From assembly GCA_002110485.1 (NCBI GenBank), contig MOWL01000067.1, positions 3,162,001 to 3,226,000 on the forward strand: a DNA stretch of 64,000 nt, read 5' to 3'. Positions 10,951-22,200 of this stretch are shown here, in pieces (position 1 is the stretch's first letter; the number at the start of each line of letters is the position of its first letter). The notes beneath the pieces are model-generated. The model was given only the letters and a program-made list of their open reading frames with translations, had not been told where the DNA came from and ran no database searches. Origin of the DNA: Emergomyces orientalis. Its lineage: Eukaryota > Ascomycota > Eurotiomycetes > Onygenales > Ajellomycetaceae. A program made the position numbers and the translations under genes.

Positions 10951-13900
10951 ACTCATTCATTCCCTTGAAGCTCGCGAGTTCACGGTCACGGCCACAAACG
11001 AGGGTATGAAGGGATCTACTAAGCTTTCTCTCTTTCTATATAGAGGGCCGATGATATACTTCTCGTTTTCTGCTTTTATTTTATTTTCTCTTTCGGGCCA
11101 CATTTTTGCATATCGGGGTCGACTAGGTAGATGGGTAAGGGGTATGGGGGTGTTTGGGTTATGCTCTGCACACCATACATACCATTTCTCTCTCTCTCTA
11201 TTGCCTACGTTATATCCCCATCTTTCGAGCTTATGCTGACTTGGGAGATAATACACATACCATCCGTGGATACTGGACACCGTTCATTACATTCCACTTT
11301 TCGTTATTCTATTGTTAACGTCAGCATACCTAATTATATATGTTATACCGGGTGCACTTCCACGCTTTACATGCCGAGTTGCAAAAAGCATGGCTATCTA
11401 TGGCAGTACATATGTTGAATACATATTCGGGCGAGGTACCCAACGAATTTTTCAGGAATCAGATGTCTTGAGATCCAGGAATTCGTGCCCTTCCATATTA
11501 CCGATGATGAATTGCTCTGCACAATCCTGCAAGTCATACTGCTCTACATCCACTATCAACGCGAGCTGACTGTCGCTAATGTGGAAATGCCAGTGGGCTC
11601 GAGCTACCATGAAGGTATGGTAGATCTTGACTTGGCCCTCTTTATTGCAATACAACCCCTGTCAGTGTGGAGTTCCGTGGCCTCTCCCTTCCTCTATAAA
11701 AAGCATAACGGTGCCTGTGACTTGAACTAAGATACTCGAAAAGAGTACACTAAGGCAGGGACCAAATGGATATAGGAACCCGGCAGCTTTTTTCTCAAAA
11801 ATTATCTCCACGAATGCGACTTCTGGCATATCCATCAATCTTGAAATGATACGCTAGCTTTAGGCAGTATCGTCATTCAGTTTACCAACCTAGCTCATGT
11901 CAGAGACGGAGAAAATATTAAAGTTGACTGCTATATCAGCTCTGAAAAAGACTCCATCAAACCAGCCGCCACGAATGGGTAACCTGTCAAAGTGGAACTG
12001 GGTTGTTGACGACCCCCAGAGAGTTTTCAAATTAGACGCCTCTCCATGTTTTTCTGCATTAATATAGGTGATGCCGGCAGCTTCTGGCCCCGTTCCATGA
12101 AGACACTCATCGATTTTGGGCGTGAATATGTGCTACCTGCCTACCAACTCCACAGTTTGTAAATAACGCTGCCGCCCACGCAAAAGACACTTTGCAACTG
12201 CAATATGTCAATTGCATTCACACAACCTTATATTGGCTCAATACTGGCAGCTAAAGAAGCGATATTGGCCAGCAACCTAATCCAGCATATCAGGACTCAG
12301 GAACTCGTCCAAATGCATCTTCATGCGAGGAAATATCTTCCGCTTCTAAAGACGCTATTGTAATGCATCAAGATATGTTTCATAATTAATCGAAGTCCAT
12401 AATTTCGAATTTTCACGGAGGAGTGCGTCAGCAGGTGCCAGGATGGAATGCTCAGCTTGCCAGACATTCCAATCTGGGAATTTATTTAAGTGCGCCTCCT
12501 CAACGTCCCTGTCCAACTAGGCGTCCAAGCATCCGCAAATCACCAAGAAGTCGCTGCCGCAACTGCCATGTTCCTCACAGCGCTGGAAATGAATGGCGGG
12601 GGGAGTAGGAGAGCGTTGGGAGCATTGATGAGGGGGAGGAGGCGGATGTGAAGTCGGGTGATGAGAGCCCTGGGGAAGAAGAGAGGGAACACTTCTGGGA
12701 GAAGTGTCGGCGGCTGTACCAGGCGAAGGACCTAGATCAGCTGGCTGAGCTTGGTTGGCCGCGGAGGGGGAGGGGCCTAGTCCCCAGATGATGAGAGGGG
12801 TTGTTTGTCTCCTTCAGGTGGGGTCAGCCATCTCTGGGGCGGTATGGCCAGCGCTATCCCTAACAATCTGGCCTACGCTCGCATCGCTATGACAACTTGG
12901 AATGCCATCCGGAATATCCAATCGTTGCGAGTCAGCCCTGGTTCATTTCGTGGCATGCATCAGTATGTATATTTCTAGATCTCTTTACCCGTCCTTTTTT
13001 CATCAACTAATGATGTGTTTGTGGTAGATTCGTGATATCTTCAACGGACTACCACCATAGTGTGAAAATAACACTATCGAAGGGTATAATATTCATGACA
13101 CCCATTGATTGCAGAGATCGGTAGGGCTGCAGTATGTCCAAGGGTTTGGTCCAATTGACTTGACCACCAATTGAAAAGAAACAAGGGGGTAGCCCACCTT
13201 AGCATCATTAGCCAGAGAGTTGGACCAGGCTCGTCTTGATATGTTTGACCAAGAGAGATGGTAACAAGCTGTTGCACCTAGTCAAATGAAAAGGTCAGGA
13301 ACATAGATGACAAGGTTTGAACTACTCGTGCTCCCCCCTCTAGAACGATGGGATGTGGTTAAACATTTATATAAAGTGGGCTAAGCTAGCTCTTGTATGT
13401 TCGCGATGTCATGTGCGGCAAGCGACTCTAGCATATATTGGCTACCATGGCATGCCTGGGAGAACTGCCACAAAGACGGAATCCTGGTTGCATTTTTTTT
13501 GGGCTAAATTTTGAAATAGCAGCGGAAGGGATTTGGAGGACTTTTCTTTGGTTCGGCCCTCACATGCCATCCTGCGCAAAATCATAAGGCCAAAAGATTG
13601 CGAGTAAACCCCTGGGCATCTGCTTTGTTTCTGCAAATTACCCCAGGGCTCCACCCCTGCCCGCCCCCCAACCCCGGACAGAGCGGCGGCATCCCCCGAT
13701 GCCCAGCCCGCCGGATCCGACGAGGCCAGGCCAGAAAGGCAGGTCCTCTGGCTTAACGAATTCAAAGCCACCCATGTATAGCGCGTTCCGCAGCTGCCAG
13801 GAAACTAGCCGCTAGGTGTAGCTATGCCCAACAAAAGCAACGACTATTATGTCAAACGCGAGCTTAGCAACATATTTTCACATTCGAAACTCAGCTTCAG

Positions 13901-16900
13901 AGTGGTCATTATTACTAATCTATACCTACCTGCTAACAGCTCAGATCAAAGATATTGTTATTGGTTTAGATATTGATCATGAGACGGGGCGCCGGGATCG
14001 ATGAGCAGATTTGGCCCAGTGTTTGTAATGTGTGCTACCGTTTGACGCATATGGCACTGCAGTCAACAAAATTTTCTTCCGGTTTCAATCTCACTAATCA
14101 GGTTTGTTTCTCGAACCGGTTTATTCCCCATGAGTGGAGAACCTGGAGCGACCATTAGATTGAGGACGAAGACGATCCCCATCATACGCATGTGGTATCG
14201 CTACCTATGGGGTTATTCGGCGAGGTGGGTGGTAAATGACGTGCGTGGATCGCAGGTGCTGTCTGCCAAAGTCATCACATTTCAACCACTTACCAACTAC
14301 TTCAACAATTTTTAGCTTCGGCCAGCAATGCAAGATTTTACTCGTCAGTTCCGCCATTCCCAGGAACAAATATAAAATTATCAGCACGGGAAGGATGCCT
14401 AGCTATGGGGAGCTACGGAGCCATATTCCTGAAATCAGGGTGCTATGCTTTTCATTACAACCAGGCATGGCTGAAATATATGCCCTTCTATCAACACTGT
14501 GGGCATGTTTATGGCTAACGGGTCGTTCCTCTTGCCTTTAAACCCGACCTGTCCACTGGCACCATCAGGGAGGCCTGCCGTTCCAGCACCACATATGTCA
14601 CTATCTGGAACGCTGCTTACCTCTTTCATAACCCTCGTCATATGAGCCATAGGGCTGCATCAATCAACCACCAACAATCGTCTGGATGCCATGAAGCCAG
14701 CCAACTTCCACGTCGAATGAACACGTCGGGTTGGGCCATTTTCTGTGCTAACTAATGAAATGAAATAGTATCTAAACCGTCCAGGAATAGCTACAACTAT
14801 CTACGTACGTTCGTTGGACAAGGCGATTGTTCACCTTTCTAGGAGAGCAGATTGTGTTAGTGACTGTTTTTAAGAAAGTGGAAGACACTTTACCATAAAA
14901 AGGGTTGTCTAATCCGTATGAAGACCACCGAAAGTTCCAAAGCAAGCACTGGAAAGGGGGTTTCGGCCCTGAGGAAAAAATGCCGGTTAACGAAATATCA
15001 CGATCATCAAACAGGGCCTTTATCTTAACAAACGCCATTGTGCTCGCGGATGATCACGCCATCCAAGGGGTGCCAAAATTGGTGAATGGAAATTGAAGTT
15101 TTCAGTTCAGAAGTAATTCCTGAGCACAATACCTTTTGGTCAATATATGATTGTGTGTTTGGGAAGGCCCCCGGGTTCTACCAGGCAGAATTCCCGACCT
15201 AAAAGCTTCAAAGAAACGAAATAGGGAAGTGCAGTGCCTGGAAGGGAAAATTGTCAGGGATGAACAGGGAGAATGCATGCAATATCTGCAAGGCAAAGCA
15301 TGATGAGAAAGAGGTATTCCGGTACCCCTCATGCGTGCTGCTTGTGTTCACTCGATCGCGTTGGCGAGGATCAGGGTGGCAGGAATTTTGCGTTCCTGCC
15401 ACGCTACATTGCTCGCTGTCGTTTCTTTCTCGCATATATTACCAACCATAGTAAATCGTAAATCGTTTCGTGATGTTAGTTTGGAAGTTCCGCATCCTCC
15501 ATACATGAGAAGAAAATACATCCATGGATCGATTCGACCTCTTCCGGTCCATTAGCCGTTTATGTGTCATTCGCAAACCAACTCCCCGCCGACGGCCACT
15601 ACCAAAGAAATCATCAAAAGCCTCTATCCAGAGGGTTTCTTAGGATGAACCATCCCCACGGCTCGGTCCCGAGTGGGTGGACGGGGCTGGTATGATACCC
15701 CCCTACCCCCTACCCCCCCTCCCCCAGGCGAGAGCACTACTTTAGCGCCGCCTTAATCTGGCCACGGAATTCTCGCAACAAAATCTTTCCCCTACGCCCT
15801 ACTCCAATAGGGTGCCTCCATATCCGAGTGTACGGGAGATGCGGTATCTATCTGAATCGCGGGCATGTTGCGCTTGTTCTTCTGGGGCTAGCAGTTGATA
15901 GTCACAGCTGCAAACTGTTCAACGCCCTGCCTTGACCAACGCCAACGGGAGAGAAGTTCTGTCGCTCGAAGCTGCCTACCATCATCACCACGGTGCCCAC
16001 TACTTCTACTTACTGGAAGAATCTATCAGGATTGGATTTGGCGCATGTGTTGTTCACGACGACTGACATCGGCAAGTCTGCGCGAACTTTTTTTCCTGCC
16101 CAGTTTATGCTCACGCTGGTTGGTCCTTGATAAATCTGGAACCATATTTCCGCTCCAACCTCTGGAGCGCCAGGGGAGGAATACTCCGGCTTATTGCCAG
16201 ACAACCTGAGGATCTTACTTTTGCTTATATATACTACCCATCCAACCAAACTGTGATCGCATCCTGCGGACCTGCGCTCGTGGTACAGTAAACCTTTTGT
16301 GGGGGGAAAGTTTTATGCGAGAAAAAACAAAAACTGGGCCGAGTCATCATCCTTATTCATGCTAGCTTTAAACCTGTCATACGACTGGAGCAATCTCTTG
16401 TAACGCCTCATCGTGGGTGTCTGGCTAGGTGGGCAAGCGCAATTCAATTCCTGCCTCGAGATATCATCCTATAATAACAAATTCTGGAACAAAGTTCATT
16501 ACCTGACCTATCTTCTCCTGTGCCAAAGCTCACGCTGAAGTGCTTCATGCACTGGTTTGGAAGAAGCTAAACAGCCCCATAAAGACACTGGTCGCATTCA
16601 GAGCTGATATCGCGGGTAGGGAACATGGTGAGGCCAAAAACGCAACCAGGATTGCCAGTTCTGCGATCTTAACTTACCAAGAAAGGGTCGCTGTCGAAGC
16701 CACTGCGCACAGATTACAAACGGAGGATTTATTGGCTCCCTAGTTCCCTCAATACCGTGGGGTTTATCATTGCTATTTTAATAGCACCCGCTACCTCTCA
16801 GACCTTACGGCAGACCGGACGAAGCCGTGTTCTGGCGTCCCTTCCATCGATTATATCACTGGACTCCCGCAAAGCCATCACGACGAAATTTTTTCAAAGC

Positions 16901-18613
16901 AATCATTACTAAAAACTACCCTTGATACGTGCAGGACTCGTGAGATGCGGTTGTCGCATTTGGCTGGTGCGGCCCTTAAATACTCGTGTAATTGATATGG
17001 AACATTTCGAAAGCTCTCCCACAAAACGTCAGAGAGGGGAATAATAGGAACATGAGACGGCCAACGGCGCCCCCCTTACCTCATCGGTGATTACACTATA
17101 TCGCGGTGGTATAATGAGTTCTCGCTCACATCAATGCTCAATGTCGCTCGCTGTAGGGAATTCCCTGTGCCTTTCTAGATACTCTAAACAGCCGGACACA
17201 CCCCTGGAATTACGGCAGCCTGCGCAGTCTGTACTTCCTCACTAAGTGTTGGTTGACCCGCTGAGGTAGGGAAATCTAATTTGGATGACAACAAGCTGAG
17301 TGTGCGCCCTTACTTAGGGCATTTTATACGCATTATTTTAGCGCTACAGCGATACCTTTCAAAAGGACTGCGTGAAACGTTGAATCTAGATCACTGATAA
17401 CCTGCTAACGCCATTACAGAAACCTTTTTATGTCCTTGATAATATCTCTGACAACACCATTCAACAAAGAGGGATCATCATTGGATGCTCCAATCGATGC
17501 ATGGAATGTGCCACCTGAGATATTAACAACCGCATAGTGTGCGAAAAATCGCCTGGGGGAGCACACAAGGTAATTGCTGAGACCCGGAAAAGTCCTTGCT
17601 ACGCTTACCTGTGTTGTGTCCATACCTGAGTACGGTTCCGCCGATATTTTGTCAGTGGCCAGTATATCGAGGGCAGCCTCCTTGCACACGAAGCTTTGAT
17701 ACCCATCGCTCCTCGACGTTGTAAAATTGGAAGAAGTCAGAAGCCATTTATGAAAAATTATGGGCTGCTACTACTGGCTGCAGAATCACAAAATATTCAA
17801 GCTAGTCTCAATATTCCCAGAGTATTGAGGTGTTTTACCAAATCCGACCTCATGGGAACAGAGATATTATCTTCAAGGGTGGTGTTATTCCAAGAGATTA
17901 GCATGTTTGTGCTCCTGGGAATTAGAGAGCTAGGTACTTAAAGGGGGTGCGGTATTTATCTCAGTGAGAAGAAGAAAAGCAACCCGTTCGCTAACAGGTC
18001 TCAAACGAAATGCAACAATTTCCGCAAGTCGAGGTGAGGAAAGAATGGTTGGGGAGGCCAAAGGATCGTACGATTAGGTTGATGCCATGGCAGGTAACGG
18101 CCAACGGGGATTGTCTTCACTCTTAGTCGCGAACAAATGGAAATGGGTGGTGATGGTTTCTCAGCCAGCTGCCTGGGGTTACGAAAGACAATACAAATGC
18201 TGATGTCAAATTATCTTGCTCCTTGATATTACTAGGTCACTCAACCGACACGTATCCTTTGCCCTGTTAATATCCTCGACATCTGGATTTTTGAGTGTCA
18301 GCAATACTTCTTCAGAGATTGACTCTTTTTCAAGGTTTTCCATAGCAAATCCAGCCGAATTTCTGATCCCATACAAAGAGCCATGACCTTGAAAAATGGC
18401 CAGTTGGGAAACTTCTTCGACCAGCTTAAGATCAAGCCCGCAATTACATACCATCGCCATAACCATCATTTTAAGCGCCTACCACACTTGGTCTCTACGA
18501 AGACAGCTGTCTACGTATTTATCGTCCACCTCTAGCAAAATATACCCCCTCCCCTCTTTTATTCGCTGCGAAAAAATCCTTAAACATTACCCCTATCACC
18601 GACTTTTATTCGG
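10951..18613. other. Gene-poor tract, left part
   Basis: No intact gene is recognisable. Open frames stay below about 110 codons, which is what chance gives at this composition. Two GC-rich patches stand out, near 12600-12800 and 13641-13740. The minus-strand frame between 12600 and 11459 is interrupted only by stop codons and has fewer of them than expected, so it might be a decayed gene, but the signal is weak. I found no transposase, reverse transcriptase or integrase motif by eye, though a search with RIP-tolerant profiles could change this. Confidence 0.5.
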
Positions 18614-18728
18614 GCGCCGCCAAAAACCTCAAGCTGCAACTTTTAAGGATGCCTAACAAGGTGGCAGCAAACGGGTGAAAGAATCCGCCTCTCAAATCCT
18701 TTCTTCTTGGGTGTGCCACCCACGCGGT
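18614..18728. repeat. Diverged direct repeat, copy A
   Basis: This 115-base segment closely matches 19101-19216 in the same orientation. Shared blocks include CTAACAAGGTGGCAGC, AGAATCCGCCTC and CCTTTCTTCTTGGGTGTGCC, the last running on into CACCCACGCGGT. Differences are scattered substitutions and small indels. Its origin is unknown; it could be a short transposon remnant or a segmental duplication. Confidence 0.85.
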
Positions 18729-19100
18729 ATTTAGAAGCTCATTTCTTTTGGCCAGGAAAGTTTTCTCCCCCGCTGCTATACATGCTGCACGAGCAGTGTT
18801 TCCCTCCCCAAACCTAAGGCTCCAAAAAATCCAAAGGCCGACGGATTCCTCCCCTGAGGCTGCTCCTATAATAATGTGATGTTGAAAATGTGGCTTGTGC
18901 GGAAAGGGATGTGGAAAAAATGGAAATGTGTTCCGAAAATGATTGGCAAGCGCCGCGTCATAATGGTCGGCTTTCTCGAGATGATGTTCGGCGATTTTTC
19001 GATTGAAAAGCTCCTAAATATTGGGAATATGCGTGTGGACGCCTGCAGAGGATGGGTGCCAAAGAGGATGCCACGAACAGTCGGCTGGCTCTTTGCAAAA

Positions 19101-19216
19101 GCGCTGCCAAAAACCCCACGCTGCAACTTTTCAGGATTTCTAACAAGGTGGCAGCTAAACGGTATTAGAATCCGCCTCGAAAAGCCCTTTCTTCTTGGGT
19201 GTGCCACCCACGCGGT
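19101..19216. repeat. Diverged direct repeat, copy B
   Basis: This is the second copy of the 115-base repeat, about 487 bases downstream of copy A in the same orientation. It lies within overlapping open frames on both strands (18876-19349 plus, 18866-19330 minus). I regard those frames as chance because the two copies do not keep a common frame. Confidence 0.85.
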
Positions 19217-22200
19217 TACATCGTTCAACCGGTGTGCATTTTTCAGTGCTCCTTTTCCTCGATTACCACATCCATTTGGCACATATCTAACAAACCGGGG
19301 TTGCAAACATCTCTCTCTCAGTCCGACCAAGTTCTCCAGTACCCAATGAAGTGGTTGGGGCAGTAGAAGATGGTGTTGATTAAAGTTCTGACCTCAGCAT
19401 ACTTACGATAGAAAACCTGATACCATTTGCGGACCATTTTGTTTGCCTATGATCAGATGGTGGCTTTAAAAAAAAAAAGAAACGGTCCATAAATCAGAGA
19501 AGCGCCCAAACCCAGATTCTACTTTGCGTCTTTCTATGACTCGTGGGAGTAGTAGCAGCAAACAATATCGCTTTCAACAGCCCGCCTCGGAGACTTCTCG
19601 CACCCCATCAATAAAATTATCCAGTTACCTCATTAACCAACAGGCTAGCGTGGTTGATGATTCCAAAAGCCCGTCATGTCTGACCAAAGTTGCATGGCAT
19701 ATCCTTAGCCAACCAATTCACCAGATTAGACTTGATCATCTCAAAAATATTCCCAGCATCTCTACTCATATCACCAAGCAAATTGATCATTATAACATGA
19801 CTGCTCACTTTTACTGGCTTTGTCAATTTTAATTTCTAGAGAACTCTGTTTCCAGTGTACATGCATATGAGCTTTTCTTGACCTTTGATTGCAGTGTGTG
19901 CAAGCCTCAAATTGGTGAGACTATGAATGTCTTTCATCAACAAAATCCTGATGAAGAACTCAAGACAATCTCAATTATTGTCTGTGTCAGTAACAATGAT
20001 GTCAAGTGAGAAAATTTTCTTCAGGTGTTTACAGATGATAAACATTTTCTCACAAACAACTTGAGAGTCTGATACCTTGCTGATTTTAATAAGTTTTTCT
20101 TCAACTTGAACAGCTGCCTAACCCCAACAATAGGCCTCATCGTGTCATTGAATTTCAAGTTTTCTTTGCCAGTTTGACTGAGTATATCATCATTGTGAAA
20201 TTTGATGCTGTTTTCAAAAATGAAGCTCAACAGACACTTGTTCATGGCTTGAATGAGAAAGACACTCTAATTTATCTGCTCAAGATTCCTGGGGCTGCAG
20301 ATTGTCAGTATATCATTTTCATATATATCTCTCTAGAGACTGCTGTACATATTTAACCTGGGCAACATGCTTCATGTAACTTCGACTCAGATACAGACAG
20401 CTTGGAGAAAGCATGAACTGCACATGTCATTAAAGAGTCTAGCGCAGGAGGTAGCAGAGCTCCTAGGTCAAGCTATTGCTCGTTCGCGTGTGGAAAACTC
20501 AAAAAAGGAAGACCAAGAAGGCCCTGCATTCCCGCCCAGTTGATGGCCCTCTTGGCTCCTCTACTATCTAGAACTTTGCCGCCCGTTATTCGATTATTGA
20601 CATTACGGATTCCGGGAAATCAAAGGGCCGACCTAAGAGGAACGCTGTTGAGCTAAGGTATTCTCATCTGACTACAACGTACAAATGGTGCCTCGCATTC
20701 CAGAATCGTTAACTACCTCAAAGCTACTAGCGAAAATCCATTTCCCAGTACAGCTATGGGTCTATTTTCTACTGCGTACGGCTAGAGGAGCATCGGCTCA
20801 AGACTTCAGATGGTTAAAGGCCTCAGAAATCCATGTCTTGTGGACAAACAAATTGCAACCTAGCAGGCTCGTAAACCGTTTCCCTAAATATTTTGAAGGA
20901 TGACAAATATCTGCTCTCCTATTATATATCATTTTAGAGAGAGCTTTAATTATGAAGGCCACTGCAGCTTATAACATGGCCGCTGAAACTGTCGCTCATT
21001 TATCGCACTCAGTATTTGCGGAACCTGGTATGATATCCTTATACATGTTTTGTCAAATGCGGAAACCAAACAATGGTTAAGGCGCCACTGTCGAACAGGG
21101 GTTAATTATAACACTGCTTGAGACCTAGTTTTTGCGCTTACAACAACCCAGGAGCGTGCCTAGGATAATGTTTTCACAGCTTCCACCATTCAATACCCTC
21201 GCCCCTCCCTTATCTCTTGGTGTAAACAACATATATATTTATATATCCCTGTATGAACAGGAGTAGCCTACGCGCGTGGGCAAAGCGTCCATCTGTGCCC
21301 TATAACCCTTCTTTCTAAGGGGGGCAATTATGTTGCTCGTGCCGCAACAAACATATCCTGAGGCCTGCAGATTTTTTGACAGCCAAAAGGGCCCCCATTA
21401 CTTTCTTGGTCGTCTATTCTTAATACATCAAAGTTGGGGGAGGCAACTTCTCTTTACTCTTCGAAGGAAAGCCTAATATTAGCAACAATAATCGAGAAAC
21501 CAATCAGATCCTGAGCCTATGTGAGCCTTACGTTGCATGTCAAAATAGCCTATAATGGATGGCGATATGCTGTGGTTAGCGAAGCCGATAAGGATAAAAC
21601 AAGGGGCAACATCGCTATGCAGTTTCTATTGTGTAATGAAGAATCGCAATCAGTTGGGGCAAAGTGATGAAGACACCCCTACATTTCTTAATTCCCTAGA
21701 ATCCCGACAAGGGCTGCACTCTACCAGAAGCCAACATCCTAATATTTTAGTCAGAGAAAAATTCCTTTCGCAACAAGTCCAAAGATGGCTGGCCGTGGCT
21801 GGGTCAACGCGAATACTGGACGGATCGATATTTCTCAAGCCCTGGAGCTAGACTGCTTCACCTCAGAAGCTGTCAATGGCCAGACAGACTTGAGAGGGAG
21901 GGCTGACCTTGAACAAATCGAACAGGTGCTGGTGACTATCTGCAATATGACACTCCAAGAGAACAACCCCGTTCATTGGTCCTGCCGAAGCAATGATATA
22001 AGGCAACAGCTCTTTTATAGAAGAGGCCAATCACTTGACAGGCGAATCTGAAACTGTTTCTCGCGGGGAAAGCGGCAAATTCGCCTCGTGGTCGCAGTTG
22101 TAAGGGCTCCGGTAATATCCCGCGCTGAAACGCGTCTGGGCGATTTGAATCCTTCGTTTTGTTATCCTCCCAAGTTAATCTTTCACCTTGCACTATTTCC

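Noticed and set aside
15895..16260. Frame resembling a retroelement protease segment
   Set aside because: The likeness is loose, the element class it suggested (BEL/Pao-like) is not expected in fungi, and stops and equally good alternative frames are present.
17270..18600. Long minus-strand coding-like frame with stops
   Set aside because: About 17 stops in roughly 440 codons is close to chance, and the two open stretches of about 115 codons are expected in this amount of sequence.
18866..19349. Overlapping 154- and 157-codon frames on opposite strands
   Set aside because: They overlap the diverged direct repeat, and the two copies do not share a frame; composition is Met/Trp/Lys- or Arg/Ile-rich and unlike a gene.
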